A DNA stretch of 47,784 nucleotides from an uncultured Prevotellaceae bacterium (GTDB lineage: Bacteria; Bacteroidota; Bacteroidia; Bacteroidales; Bacteroidaceae), in assembly GCA_902774925.1 (NCBI GenBank), contig CACYKE010000032.1, positions 1 to 47,784 of the forward strand, given 5' to 3'. Under the pieces are notes generated by a model. That model did no database searches. It was not told where the DNA came from and saw nothing but the letters and a program-made list of their open reading frames with translations. The translations under genes were made by a program, and so were the position numbers. This document shows positions 8,638 through 17,885 of the stretch, in pieces (the stretch's first letter is position 1; the number at the start of each line of letters is the position of its first letter).

Positions 8638-9684
8638 TTAGTGTGGACTTTTCATATCATGAATGAGTTTTTTCATCATGCCAATACAGCATATTCCCAG
8701 AACACAAAGTGAAGACGGTAATTTCCCTAAAAGGAACAGAAGAAGATTTGAGAGGCGAGCGTTGTGGAATGAGCATATCTGAAAAAACGTTGCAGGATGA
8801 GTCATCATTTGTCGTATCTCACGATTAGAAATAAATGGCGCAATACCTTTTCTATGTTTCAAAACACTACTGGCAATATAGAAATCTGTCATCATAATGC
8901 TGAAACAACGATTCGGGAAATATACCTTATTAAATAATAAAGAGGACGTTTGTTTCAAATGCTCAATAGCATGGACATTCTTCATAATCTCATCTTTCGA
9001 GATTTGGTTTCTTTGTTGATAATGAGAAAGGGAGTTCTCTCTGCATAAATAAAAATAGGTAATATCAGGCAAAAGAACGGTACGTTGGACCATTGTGACC
9101 AAATCGAAAGTGAACACGAGATCTTCCCAGAAATCAGTATCAATAAAGCGATGATAATGCTTACGCAAAAGAGAAGTCTTCACCAAATAATTACATGCAG
9201 AAGCCTGGATGCCCGCATATTTCCGATAGGCAAAGGAGGCCAGTTCATCTTCTCCGAACAATTGAATAGCAGGATACTGATAGCGTATTCTATCACCATT
9301 TATCTCTATTTTTTCATAAGACCCAAAGACAATTTCAGCATCATACTGACGAACCTGCTGCATCATCAATTCTATGGTATTCTCAGCAATCACGTCATCA
9401 GAGTCCATAAAATAAAGATAGTCACCTAATGCCTCGTCAATGATTCTATTTCGAGACGCAGCAACACCCTTATTATGTTCGTGTTTGATAATCCGGATAT
9501 CGTTACCACGACAATGCTCTGCTTTCATCTGGTCTACGACATCCATTGAGCCATCAGCGCCACCATCATCTATGATCAAAAATTCTATAGAGGAGTAACT
9601 TTGGTTCAATGCAGATGCTAAAGACCGCTGGATAAAATCAACGGACTTATAAACAGGTATGCCTATCGTCACATCGTATTTCAT
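8638..9684 (-). CDS. Family 2 glycosyltransferase
   Basis: 348 residues; 'VTIGIPVYK' at the N-terminus, 'IDDGGADGS' near 39-47 and DSDD near residue 94. The C-terminal third (SNREIRQ, HPAT, hydrophobic tail) matches the GT2 at 2498-3535. Its ATG overlaps the stop of the upstream GT4 by four bases, so translation is coupled. Together these are the second GT4-GT2 pair in the island. Sugar specificity unknown. Confidence 0.9.
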   Translation of the reverse strand: MKYDVTIGIPVYKSVDFIQRSLASALNQSYSSIEFLIIDDGGADGSMDVVDQMKAEHCRGNDIRIIKHEHNKGVAASRNRIIDEALGDYLYFMDSDDVIAENTIELMMQQVRQYDAEIVFGSYEKIEINGDRIRYQYPAIQLFGEDELASFAYRKYAGIQASACNYLVKTSLLRKHYHRFIDTDFWEDLVFTFDLVTMVQRTVLLPDITYFYLCRENSLSHYQQRNQISKDEIMKNVHAIEHLKQTSSLLFNKVYFPNRCFSIMMTDFYIASSVLKHRKGIAPFISNREIRQMMTHPATFFQICSFHNARLSNLLLFLLGKLPSSLCVLGICCIGMMKKLIHDMKSPH

Positions 9685-10844
9685 TGTCCGTTTACGACTT
9701 CATCAAACAATGCTTTCCAGCGCAAAGCAATATCTTCAATCCGATATTGACATGAAGTCTGGCGAGCCTCGAGACCCATTCTTTGACGCAAATCTTCATG
9801 CTGCATCAACGTCAACAAACGTTCTGCATATACATCAATGTCGAAAGGCGGCACTAAATAACCATTCTGACCATCAGTAATAATATTTCGCGGACCATTC
9901 TCGCAATCAAATGACACAACAGGAACACCACATGACATTGCTTCTATGATGACCAAGCTAAACCCTTCAAAACGAGAAGGTAACACAAATATCGAACTAT
10001 TAAGATAAGCATTCTGTACATCTGTCAGACTATCATACATGTGACAACGTCGATCGTCAATGCCCAGTTCCTGAAAAAGATGACGATAAGAAGTTTGGTC
10101 ACCTACACCATAAATATCCAAAGACCAATCATAACATCTATCCTGTACCTTTGCCCAAACTTTTAACAACAAATCGTAACCTTTCTCATAAACATATCGA
10201 CCAACACAAATGATACGTTTGGTATTCAATGAACTGACATTTTCAGCCTTAAAAGGTAAAGGGTCTGGAATATGAGCGACATTCGACAATTCCGGCCAAT
10301 CATTTCGGGCTGTTTCCGTCAGCACGACCATACGATCTAACTGTTTCAAATGACCTATGAGATCATTTATCCAGTAACGAGCAAAGAAACGTTTGATGAA
10401 ATTGCTCTCTGGAAAGGAAAAAGTACGATAATTAGAGCGATTAACATGCAACTCACCAATCTTACGACTGCCATCAGGAATGGAATTGATGAAGTTTATT
10501 TCACGCCGCAGAACACTGATTGTGATATCTGGCCGTAAACGCATGAGTTCAATGGTCAGAAGTTTCTTGTACTGACGTTGCTTTTTCAAATAAAGAAATA
10601 CCTTTTTTATGAATGAGACACGCCACAAGTCCTCAAAGCCTAACTGCAAATTGATAACGCGCACCTTATCAGAAAGAGGAAAGAAACATGCCCGGCCTTG
10701 TCCCTCGGTCACAATGACAGTCACCTCGTAGCCAAACACCTCTGCAAAATAGCTAGCTTTAAGTGACACGACACGTTCTACCCCGCCTGCTGAATACAAA
10801 GCAGGAGCACAATAAACTATCTTATATTTTCTTTCCTCAATCAT
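9681..10844 (-). CDS. Family 4 glycosyltransferase
   Basis: About 387 residues from the ATG at 10844; a GTG three codons upstream (10853) is the alternative start. 'SAGGVERVVS' is the N-terminal loop, 'CVGRYVYEKG' opens the second Rossmann domain, and EGFSLVIIE supplies the E-x7-E motif, followed by 'AMSCGVPVV'. Length, order and motifs resemble the GT4 at 3537-4655, as does its coupling to a downstream GT2. Promoter at 10866-10874. Confidence 0.9.
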   Translation of the reverse strand: MIEERKYKIVYCAPALYSAGGVERVVSLKASYFAEVFGYEVTVIVTEGQGRACFFPLSDKVRVINLQLGFEDLWRVSFIKKVFLYLKKQRQYKKLLTIELMRLRPDITISVLRREINFINSIPDGSRKIGELHVNRSNYRTFSFPESNFIKRFFARYWINDLIGHLKQLDRMVVLTETARNDWPELSNVAHIPDPLPFKAENVSSLNTKRIICVGRYVYEKGYDLLLKVWAKVQDRCYDWSLDIYGVGDQTSYRHLFQELGIDDRRCHMYDSLTDVQNAYLNSSIFVLPSRFEGFSLVIIEAMSCGVPVVSFDCENGPRNIITDGQNGYLVPPFDIDVYAERLLTLMQHEDLRQRMGLEARQTSCQYRIEDIALRWKALFDEVVNGQ

Positions 10845-10865
10845 TGGTGACACACTGATTTGATT

Positions 10866-10874
10866 GCAAAGTTA
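10866..10874 (-). promoter_or_regulatory. Promoter of the second GT4-GT2 pair
   Basis: Minus strand TAACTTTGC, a perfect TAnnTTTGC, 21 bases before the ATG at 10844. Confidence 0.6.
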
Positions 10875-10995
10875 CGAAAAAATGAGAGAAATGCAAAAGG
10901 GAAACTGTTTTTCTTTTCATTTCCGAGTGCAAAGTAAGTTCGGCGAAGCCAAATGTACAAAATTTATTTGGTATCTGATAAAAAAAATCAAAAAA

Positions 10996-11028
10996 TTTGG
11001 AACTTTGCAAAAAAATGTATACCTTAGC
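10996..11028 (+). promoter_or_regulatory. Promoter of the plus-strand GT4 operon
   Basis: TTTG at 10996-10999, then 20 bases, then TACCTTAGC at 11020-11028 (one mismatch to the -7 consensus), 29 bases before the ATG at 11058. It diverges from the promoter at 10866-10874. The 200-base gap 10854-11057 holds only these control elements. Confidence 0.45.
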
Positions 11029-11057
11029 AGAAAAATTTCAGAGCATCGTAAACATTT

Positions 11058-12182
11058 ATGAGAAAAACCTTGTTCATCATTTTTCATGGTTTTGACCCCA
11101 ATAATGGTATCAGCAAAAAGATATCATATCAGGTGAATGCGCTTAAGACATGTGGCATGGACGTTCATTTGTGTTATATGGACGAGACAAAAACCAAACG
11201 ACGTATGGTTGACAATGAGACTATTGCAGATTACGGCAATGGTATCATGAGCAAAATTCTAAAAAGAACAGAGTTCTCATCCATTGTAAAATATGCACAA
11301 AAGAATGATCTTGAATTCGTTTATATCCGTTCCAACCATAATGCCAATCTTTTCACAATTCGCATGGTAAAGCGGATGAAACAAGCAGGCATGAAAGTGG
11401 TGATGGAAATACCAACGTACCCCTATGATTCTGAATATGAAGCACAGGGAATGAGCAAACAGATTTTTCAGGACAAACTATTCCGAAACAAACTTGCCAA
11501 GTATTTGGATGCTATCGTTACATTCTCAGACTACAAAGAGATTTTCGGCCAAAAGACTATCAATATCTCAAACGGTATCGACTTCGATAGCGTGCCTATG
11601 AAAACTACCCGGAACGACACTAGTAAAGAATTAAATCTGATTGGCGTTGCAGAAATACATCGATGGCATGGATTTGACCGAATCATCAAGGGACTTGCCA
11701 AATATTACTCAATACATCAGGAGTATATTGTTAAATTCCATGTTGTAGGTTATTTCTTTTCTGCAGAAGTTGAAGCAGCGTTTAAACGAATCATATCCGA
11801 CAACCACATGGAAGACTATGTGATTCTATATGGTAAACGACACGGGAAAACACTTGACCAGATTTTTGATTGGTGCGATATGGGTATAGGTAGTCTTGGC
11901 AGACACCGTGTAGGTATCCAAAAAATCAAGACATTAAAAAACAGAGAATATGCTGCAAGAGGTATTCCCTTTGTGTATTCCGAAACGGACAGCGATTTCG
12001 ATGAGAGGCCCTATGTATTGAAAGTTCCTGCCGACGAATCGCCCGTAGACATCCAACAAGTGGTTGACTTCTATAAGCATTTCAATATGGCAGCCACTGA
12101 AATCAGAAACTCTATTCAAGACCTTTCTTGGACGAGTCAGATGAAACATGTAATAGAAGAAGTTTATAAAGAAGAAATATGA
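11058..12182 (+). CDS. GT4-like glycosyltransferase
   Basis: 374 residues. The N-terminus 'IIFHGFDPNNGISKKI' is the GT-B acceptor-side loop with an NGISKK variant, and the second half begins 'LIGVAEIHRWHG'. The usual E-x7-E is replaced by 'KTLKNREYAARGIPFVYS', which fits the shortened GT4-like enzymes of Bacteroidales polysaccharide loci. First gene of a four-gene unit that ends at 15065; its stop overlaps the next start (ATGA). Function is probably sugar transfer, but less certain than its neighbours. Confidence 0.78.
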   Translation: MRKTLFIIFHGFDPNNGISKKISYQVNALKTCGMDVHLCYMDETKTKRRMVDNETIADYGNGIMSKILKRTEFSSIVKYAQKNDLEFVYIRSNHNANLFTIRMVKRMKQAGMKVVMEIPTYPYDSEYEAQGMSKQIFQDKLFRNKLAKYLDAIVTFSDYKEIFGQKTINISNGIDFDSVPMKTTRNDTSKELNLIGVAEIHRWHGFDRIIKGLAKYYSIHQEYIVKFHVVGYFFSAEVEAAFKRIISDNHMEDYVILYGKRHGKTLDQIFDWCDMGIGSLGRHRVGIQKIKTLKNREYAARGIPFVYSETDSDFDERPYVLKVPADESPVDIQQVVDFYKHFNMAATEIRNSIQDLSWTSQMKHVIEEVYKEEI

Positions 12183-13315
12183 AAATTGGCATAGAAGCAC
12201 AGCGGATATTCCGCAAAAACAAACACGGTATGGACTACGTGGTGTTGCAGGAAATTAAAGAACTGCAGCAGATGGACCTTACGAATGAATACTATGTGTT
12301 TGTAAAACCTGGGGAAGACCATTGTGTAGAGAGTAGCAAGAACGTACACATTATAGAATTGAATTGTCCAACCTATCCGCTGTGGGAACAATGGGCCCTG
12401 CCAAGAGCTGTCAAGAAATATGGCATAGAGATATTGCATTGCACCAGCAATACTGCCCCCATCTGGTGCGATATTCCTTTAGTACTGACGCTGCATGACA
12501 TTATTTTTTTGGAACCTCGCGACCGACAACAACAAAAAATGTCCCGATATCAAGATATGGGAAGAACTTATCGACGTTTCATCGTGCCAAGAATCATTAT
12601 GAATTGCAAACGAATTATTACTGTTTCTAATTTTGAAAAACATAATATTATCGACCATTTTCATTTGGATTCAAAAAGGATTACCATGTTATATAATAGC
12701 TATGATGAAGCTTTCTGTATTCAGAAAAATTGGGAACGAGATATTACCAGATATATAGACACTCCCGACTATTTTTTTATACTTGGCAATACCGATTATC
12801 GTAAAAATACAGCCAATATGATAATTGCCTATGCAAACTATCTAAAACTTTCAAAAATCAAAAGGAAATTACTTATAACCAGTTTAACTAAAGATTATAT
12901 TAATCAGATTCTCTCTGACAATGGCATTAATAATATCAGAGAACAAATCGTATTAACAGATTATTTACCTTTTTCAGATTTACCCAGCATATATCACCAT
13001 GCTTTCTGTTTCCTCTTTGCATCACTACGCGAAGGTTTTGGAATACCCATCTTAGAAAGTATGGCATGTGGTACACCTGTTATAACAAGTAACACATCAT
13101 CTATGCCCGAGGTAGCTGGTCAAGACGCAATACTTGTGAATCCAGAAAAGAGTGATGAAATAACAGAAATGATGTTACGACTGGAAACCGATAAAGACTT
13201 TTATGAACGGCAAAGGGCGGTAGGATTTGAACGAGCAAAACTCTTCTCATGGAGAAAAACAGCAGAAAACTTATTGAAGCTATATCATGAAGTATATCAA
13301 GAAACTCATAAATAA
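12179..13315 (+). CDS. Family 4 glycosyltransferase
   Basis: 378 residues. 'KIGIEAQRIFRKNKHGMDYVV' resembles mannosyltransferase-type GT4s, which begin with an IDAR/IEAQ segment; 'LTLHDIIF' follows near 105. The C-terminal domain has 'ILGNTDYRKN' and EGFGIPILE (E-x7-E), then 'SMACGTPVITS' and 'MPEVAG', a very typical GT4 ending. Overlaps the upstream stop by four bases, and its own stop directly abuts the next ATG, so the three GTs are translationally linked. Confidence 0.9.
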   Translation: MKIGIEAQRIFRKNKHGMDYVVLQEIKELQQMDLTNEYYVFVKPGEDHCVESSKNVHIIELNCPTYPLWEQWALPRAVKKYGIEILHCTSNTAPIWCDIPLVLTLHDIIFLEPRDRQQQKMSRYQDMGRTYRRFIVPRIIMNCKRIITVSNFEKHNIIDHFHLDSKRITMLYNSYDEAFCIQKNWERDITRYIDTPDYFFILGNTDYRKNTANMIIAYANYLKLSKIKRKLLITSLTKDYINQILSDNGINNIREQIVLTDYLPFSDLPSIYHHAFCFLFASLREGFGIPILESMACGTPVITSNTSSMPEVAGQDAILVNPEKSDEITEMMLRLETDKDFYERQRAVGFERAKLFSWRKTAENLLKLYHEVYQETHK

Positions 13316-14479
13316 ATGAAGAAACGTATTTGCTTCTTGATGGACTCCATCTTCTCGTTTGGCGGTGTGCAACGAGTGACGGCGGTGATTGCCAAGGAAC
13401 TGGCAAAATATTACGACGTGACCATTGTGACATTCGATAGACCTGAACAAAAAGATACATCTCTATACGATTTGTGTGAGGCTGATTTCAACTACAGATT
13501 CTTCAATTATCCAAAAACACCAGCATGGAAATGGAAATGTTGCAAAGCCTATAGTTTCCTTTACAGAAAATATCTACCACAAATACGAGTCACCTCCGAC
13601 ATCTATAGTCACAGTTCCTTCCCATCACAGAAGAAGGATGCTCTAGTTAAAGAGCTGGTAGCAGGCAATTACGACATTATCGTGGGTGTTCATGCACCGC
13701 TGGCTGTCAGATTGGCTTCTTGCAGAAAAAAACTAAAGGGAGTCAAATTGATAGGTTGGATACACAACTCGTACGAAGCATTGTTTGGAGAAAAATCGCT
13801 GTATATCGGTTCAGAGCTTCGCAAACACTTTGAATTCCAACTGGAGAAATTAGACGCGACCGTGGTGCTTTGCCATTATGATGCGCAACAATACCACTTC
13901 TCGACAAATGTGATTTACAATCCACTGACATTGACACCTGGAAAGAAATCTACAGGAGATTCTAAGAAGTTCTTGGCAGTTGGACGATTCTCTCGACTAC
14001 ACAAAGGATTTGATTTGCTGATAGAAGGCTTCCGCATTTTCGCAGAGAAAAACAAAGAATGGACGCTTGATATTGTAGGAGAAGGTGTAGAGGAACCCAT
14101 GTATAGGGAACTGATTAAAAAATATAAATTAGAAGATATAATTACCATTCATCCTTTTACTAACCATATCCAAGAATACTACTCTGAAGCACAAATATAT
14201 GTACTGAGTTCTCGCTGGGAAGGTTTCGGTCTGGTGTTGGTAGAGGCTATGGCTCACGGACTTCCCGTTATTTCTTCAGACCTTCCAACGAGTCAAGAGA
14301 TTATGGGCGACTTTGGAATGTATTTCTGCAATGGTGACGTGAACGGTATGGCACGACAAATGGAAGAGGCGACCAAGATGGATTGGCAGGCGAAGTCGGA
14401 GCAAGCACTACAGATTGCTGCACGATTCAATTTAGAGACAATTATTAATCAATGGAAACAACTGATTGATGAAAGATAA
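13316..14479 (+). CDS. Family 4 glycosyltransferase
   Basis: 387 residues. 'SFGGVQRV' near residues 14-21 is the glycine-rich loop, '[15 protein letters not shown]' opens the second domain, and EGFGLVLVE with '[11 protein letters not shown]' gives the donor-binding E-x7-E motif. It directly follows the previous stop and overlaps the downstream acetyltransferase start by 11 bases. Probable retaining sugar transferase; substrate unknown. Confidence 0.9.
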   Translation: MKKRICFLMDSIFSFGGVQRVTAVIAKELAKYYDVTIVTFDRPEQKDTSLYDLCEADFNYRFFNYPKTPAWKWKCCKAYSFLYRKYLPQIRVTSDIYSHSSFPSQKKDALVKELVAGNYDIIVGVHAPLAVRLASCRKKLKGVKLIGWIHNSYEALFGEKSLYIGSELRKHFEFQLEKLDATVVLCHYDAQQYHFSTNVIYNPLTLTPGKKSTGDSKKFLAVGRFSRLHKGFDLLIEGFRIFAEKNKEWTLDIVGEGVEEPMYRELIKKYKLEDIITIHPFTNHIQEYYSEAQIYVLSSRWEGFGLVLVEAMAHGLPVISSDLPTSQEIMGDFGMYFCNGDVNGMARQMEEATKMDWQAKSEQALQIAARFNLETIINQWKQLIDER

Positions 14480-15065
14480 AGAACAAATACGGCTAGGGCT
14501 AAAAGAGAGCCCGAAGATGAAGCGGATACTGGACTGGATGATTATGAACCAGCGGGATGCGAGGCCGCGGTGGTATGTGAGGATGCTGGCGCCGTTGTAT
14601 CAGCATAGGGGCCGTGGGTCGAAAATTTATTGGAGTGTGCGGATGGATACCCCACCCTACAGGAGTTTCCGATTGGGCAGAAAGAGCGTCATTGAATCGT
14701 ACTGCTGCATTAACAATGCGGTGGGCGATGTGACCATCGGTGACCATACGCGCATCGGCATTCATTGTACGGTCATCGGTCCTGTGAACATTGGTAATAA
14801 CGTGAATCTGGCACAGGGTATCACTGTGACGGCGCTGAACCACAACTTCGAAGATGTGACGCGACGGATAGATGAACAGGGAATCAGCACGAAACCTGTA
14901 GTTATTGGCGACGATGTATGGATTGGCGCGAATGCTGTCATCCTGCCAGGAGTGACTATCGGACGTCATGTGGTCGTAGCGGCTGGGGCGGTAGTGACGA
15001 AAGATGTTCCCGATAACTGTATCGTAGGTGGAGTTCCTGCGAAAGTGATTAAAGCTATTGGCTAA
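14469..15065 (+). CDS. Hexapeptide-repeat (left-handed beta-helix) acetyltransferase
   Basis: 198 residues from the ATG at 14469 (a TTG precedes it). From about residue 80 there are repeated hexapeptides such as 'VTIGDH', 'VNIGNN' and '[10 protein letters not shown]', with catalytic-type His in 'ALNHNF', and the typical end '[14 protein letters not shown]'. This is the CatB/maltose O-acetyltransferase/WcaF-like group, which transfers acetyl from acetyl-CoA to sugars. It is last in the GT4 operon, overlapping its neighbour by 11 bases. GC content rises clearly inside this gene, marking the right edge of the AT-rich island. Confidence 0.88.
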   Translation: MKDKEQIRLGLKESPKMKRILDWMIMNQRDARPRWYVRMLAPLYQHRGRGSKIYWSVRMDTPPYRSFRLGRKSVIESYCCINNAVGDVTIGDHTRIGIHCTVIGPVNIGNNVNLAQGITVTALNHNFEDVTRRIDEQGISTKPVVIGDDVWIGANAVILPGVTIGRHVVVAAGAVVTKDVPDNCIVGGVPAKVIKAIG

Positions 15066-15088
15066 CTGCTAATAGCTAAAAGCCAAAT
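15059..15088. repeat. Degenerate tandem repeat (TAGCTAAAAGCC type)
   Basis: Short runs of GGCTAA, TGCTAATAGCTAAAAGCC in series at a gene junction. The same sequence family recurs at 22561-22620 and, inverted, at 39918-39966. Confidence 0.6.
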
Positions 15089-15423
15089 AAATCGAGGGAG
15101 AGGTCCTGAACAGGGGGCTTCTCCTCTTCTTTTTCTTCCTGTTTGTCGGCAAATTGCAGCATCAACTGACGGGCATCGGCAGAGCCTGAGGTATTCAGGC
15201 GATAGTAACCGCGTCGACCAGTGCTCTCGATGAGTGACTGCTGCGACTTGCTGTTGCGAAGCAGATATTGCTGGACATAATTGCGAATCTCCTCGTAATC
15301 GGGCTGGAAGAAAAAGGTACAATTCATGTTATAGATGTGCTTCGCAATGGCCTGCACACCTATGCCACGTTCACCAGCCTCGGTGAGAATCTTCAGTATC
15401 TGCTGATCGTAAGTCACGAACAA
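15076..15423 (-). CDS. Conserved winged-helix-like protein of unknown function
   Basis: 115 residues. The first 80 look like a winged helix: 'TYDQQILKILTEAGERGIGVQAIAKHIYN' (helix-turn-helix), then 'RNYVQQYL' and 'GRRGYYRLN' as the wing. The end is acidic (EEKEEEK). I recall similar small proteins in many Bacteroidales but know of no function. The start is unclear: TTG at 15423 or GTG at 15417 (no ATG fits), and a tandem repeat lies directly upstream, so the true start or promoter may have been altered by the repeat. Confidence 0.65.
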   Translation of the reverse strand: MFVTYDQQILKILTEAGERGIGVQAIAKHIYNMNCTFFFQPDYEEIRNYVQQYLLRNSKSQQSLIESTGRRGYYRLNTSGSADARQLMLQFADKQEEKEEEKPPVQDLSLDLFGF

Positions 15424-15452
15424 TGTAAGATGGAAGAAGGAAGATGGAAGAT
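15421..15452. repeat. Degenerate tandem repeat (GATGGAAGAAGGAAGATGGAAG type)
   Basis: A run of GATGGAAG/GAAGG units just upstream of the winged-helix gene. A related run lies at 21049-21084. Confidence 0.55.
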
Positions 15453-15455
15453 AAA

Positions 15456-15490
15456 AAAGGCTGGTACGCCATTGAAGCTTACCAGCCCTT
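15456..15490 (-). terminator. Terminator of the histone-like gene
   Basis: Eight-base stem GGCTGGTA (15459-15466) with TACCAGCC (15480-15487); on the minus strand it is followed by TTTTTT, as in an intrinsic terminator. Confidence 0.75.
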
Positions 15491-15509
15491 TTATGCTTTT
15501 TCTAAATGA

Positions 15510-15812
15510 TTAAGCAAGTGTAATCTTCTCGTCAGCAGCGGCGAGCTTGCCCTCCTTGAAGAGCCAACCCAGACCGAGCAGAGTCTCCTCCTCGCTGATC
15601 TTTGCTGCCTTAGCAATCTCCTTAACGGTCAGTGCCTTCTCAGCAGCTGCCAGAGCCTGATAAACATCACCAGCCTTGAAACCAGCGTTCTCAGCGTTTA
15701 CAACGAGAGCTGCCTTCTTAGGAGCTGCAGCCTTCTTCACAGTAGCCTTCTTGGCCTCAGCTGCCTTTGCGGGAGCAGCAGCCTTCTTTGTTGTAGTTTT
15801 CTTTTCTGCCAT
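15510..15812 (-). CDS. Histone H1-like basic protein with winged-helix domain
   Basis: 100 residues in two parts. Residues 1-35 are an Ala/Lys/Thr tail (KKTTTKKAAAP and KKATVKKAAAPKKAA) like the tails of histone H1 and bacterial H1-like proteins. Residues 40-100 ('AGFKAGDVYQAL', 'LTVKEIAKAAKIS', 'LGLGWLFKEGKL') fit the small winged-helix family PF10771 (wHTH_10/DUF2582). Probably an abundant DNA-binding, nucleoid-associated or regulatory protein; function is inferred. It sits alone between aspS and a strong terminator. Confidence 0.8.
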   Translation of the reverse strand: MAEKKTTTKKAAAPAKAAEAKKATVKKAAAPKKAALVVNAENAGFKAGDVYQALAAAEKALTVKEIAKAAKISEEETLLGLGWLFKEGKLAAADEKITLA

Positions 15813-15881
15813 AGTTCTTTAAAAAATTAATACACTATTGAATGATATTTCTATAACAGACTCTTTTTGTGATATTTACAC

Positions 15882-17663
15882 TTATTCTTGACTTATATCA
15901 ACACTGTCTTCCTTCAGATGAACCTCTAACTGCAACTCTTCCAGCTGTTTAGGATCGAGCTCACCAGGGGCATCCAACATGACGTCACGACCAGAATTGT
16001 TCTTCGGGAAAGCAATGCAGTCACGGATGCTGTCGAGACCAGCCATGATGCTGACGAAACGGTCCAAGCCGAAGGCAAGACCAGCGTGAGGAGGTGCTCC
16101 GTACTTGAAGGCATTGATCAGGAAGCCAAACTGAGCCATCGCACGCTCGGGAGTGAAGCCCAGAATCTGGAACATCTTCTCCTGCAGTTTTCCGTCGTGG
16201 ATACGCAGTGAACCACCACCAACCTCGATACCATTGCAGACGAAATCGTAGGCCACAGCACGCACCTTCTCAGGAGCTGTCTCCAGCAAGGGGATATCGT
16301 CAGGATTAGGCAGGGTGAACGGATGATGTGTAGCCATCAGGCGCTGTTCCTCGTCGCTCCACTCGAACAGGGGGAAGTCGACAATCCACAAGCACTTGAA
16401 AGTATCCTTGTCGCGCAGTCCCAGACGGTCGCCCATCTCCAAACGCAGCGTACAGAGCTGAGTACGAGTCTTATTGGCCTTGTCGCCAGAGAGAATCAGT
16501 ACGAGGTCGCCATCCTTGGCACCCGTCTTCTCCTTCAGTTTCTGCCAAACCTCGGGCTGGTAGAACTTATCGATAGAACTCTTCACCGTACCATCGGCAT
16601 TGAACTTCACATAGACCAGACCCTTGGCACCGACCTGTGGACGCTTCACGAAGTCAGTTAACTGGTCGAGCTGCTTGCGGGTGTACTCTGCACAACCAGG
16701 TACCACGATACCACCGATGTATTCTGCCTCGTTGAAGACAGGGAACTCGCCCGTACCCTTCAGTACGTCCATCAGTTCCACGAACTCCATACCGAAACGC
16801 AGGTCGGGTTTATCAGAACCGAAACGACGCATAGCCTCGTGCCACGTCATACGCTCCAACTTAGGCAACTCAACACCACGCACCTCCTTGAACAAGTGAC
16901 GAGCCAAGTCCTCGAAGATGTTCAACACATCCTCCTGATCGGCAAACGACATCTCACAGTCAATCTGTGTGAACTCCGGCTGACGGTCGGCACGCAGGTC
17001 CTCGTCGCGGAAACACTTGGCAATCTGGAAGTAACGGTCGAAACCTGATACCATCAACAACTGCTTCAGCGTCTGCGGACTCTGGGGCAGTGCATAGAAC
17101 TGACCAGGATTCATGCGTGAAGGTACCACGAAGTCGCGGGCACCCTCAGGCGTCGAACCAATCAGGATAGGCGTCTCCACCTCGATGAAGTTCAGGTTAT
17201 CCAGGAAGTTACGAATCAGAATGGTCATGCGGTGGCGCAGTTCCAAGTTCTTGCGAACGCAGCTACGACGCAGATCCAGATAACGATACTTCATACGGAT
17301 ATCGTCACCACCGTCGGTATTGTCCTCAATGGTGAAGGGAGGTGTCACACTCTCGCTGAGGACGTTCAGCTTCTCAGCCAGAATCTCAATATCGCCCGTC
17401 TCCATCTTGGGGTTCTTAGCTTGGCGCTCGCTGACGGTACCAGTCACTTGGATACACCACTCACGTCCCAGCTTGTTAGCCTGTTCACACAGGGCAGCAT
17501 CCTTCGACTCGTCGAATACCAGCTGCGTAATGCCATAGCGGTCGCGCAGGTCGACAAATGTCATACCACCCATCTTACGGGTTTTCTGAACCCATCCAGC
17601 CAGCGTCACCTGCTGACCAGCATCGGTGAGTCGCAACTCACCACATGTCTTTGTCCTATACAT
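15882..17663 (-). CDS. aspS: Aspartate-tRNA ligase
   Basis: 593 residues, the usual bacterial AspRS length. An N-terminal OB-fold anticodon-binding domain ('[15 protein letters not shown]') is followed by the class II catalytic core: motif 2 '[18 protein letters not shown]' near residue 215, the bacterial GAD insertion in the middle, and motif 3 '[10 protein letters not shown]' near residue 555. It charges tRNA-Asp in the cytoplasm. The gene follows the small TPR-like gene by 42 bases and may share the ffh-folD transcript. Confidence 0.97.
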   Translation of the reverse strand: MYRTKTCGELRLTDAGQQVTLAGWVQKTRKMGGMTFVDLRDRYGITQLVFDESKDAALCEQANKLGREWCIQVTGTVSERQAKNPKMETGDIEILAEKLNVLSESVTPPFTIEDNTDGGDDIRMKYRYLDLRRSCVRKNLELRHRMTILIRNFLDNLNFIEVETPILIGSTPEGARDFVVPSRMNPGQFYALPQSPQTLKQLLMVSGFDRYFQIAKCFRDEDLRADRQPEFTQIDCEMSFADQEDVLNIFEDLARHLFKEVRGVELPKLERMTWHEAMRRFGSDKPDLRFGMEFVELMDVLKGTGEFPVFNEAEYIGGIVVPGCAEYTRKQLDQLTDFVKRPQVGAKGLVYVKFNADGTVKSSIDKFYQPEVWQKLKEKTGAKDGDLVLILSGDKANKTRTQLCTLRLEMGDRLGLRDKDTFKCLWIVDFPLFEWSDEEQRLMATHHPFTLPNPDDIPLLETAPEKVRAVAYDFVCNGIEVGGGSLRIHDGKLQEKMFQILGFTPERAMAQFGFLINAFKYGAPPHAGLAFGLDRFVSIMAGLDSIRDCIAFPKNNSGRDVMLDAPGELDPKQLEELQLEVHLKEDSVDISQE

Positions 17664-17705
17664 TATTATATATATATTATAGTTTCTCTATTTCAAAGAA
17701 TCAGC

Positions 17706-17885
17706 TCAAGGATTGTACATATCCTTACAGTAGAAGGCCATGATGTCGTCGAGCATCCGCTTAGCCTCAACGGCAGGACTGTCAGGATCGAGCGCAATAG
17801 CCTGAATATAGCAGTTGATGGCTTCGTGCCACTTGGACTCCTTCCGATAGGCATTGCCCTGTTCGTACCACTCCTGAGCCGTCAT
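17706..17885 (-). CDS. Small TPR-like protein (59 residues)
   Basis: An ATG at 17883-17885 overlaps the folD stop by two bases in an ATGA context (17882-17885), so it is translationally coupled to folD. The 59 residues include one tetratricopeptide-like unit: '[21 protein letters not shown]', then '[14 protein letters not shown]' and a final helix. This A-G-N-A-Y/A-I-ALDP pattern is characteristic of TPR helices. The rest is acidic and ends 'YCKDMYNP'. Easily missed because of its size. Function unknown; perhaps a protein-binding accessory. Confidence 0.8.
   Translation of the reverse strand: MTAQEWYEQGNAYRKESKWHEAINCYIQAIALDPDSPAVEAKRMLDDIMAFYCKDMYNP

Noticed and set aside
10864-11061. A 65-codon open frame on the plus strand between two GT4 genes
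   Set aside because: It runs across both divergent promoters, has no family pattern and ends inside the next gene start.
14499-14969. A 156-codon open frame opposite the hexapeptide acetyltransferase
   Set aside because: Arg/His/Pro-rich translation typical of the antisense strand of a real gene; the plus-strand protein has clear hexapeptide repeats.
1-15065. Invertible promoter or recombinase-controlled switch of the polysaccharide island
   Set aside because: No pair of inverted repeats flanking a promoter and no recombinase gene were found within the window.
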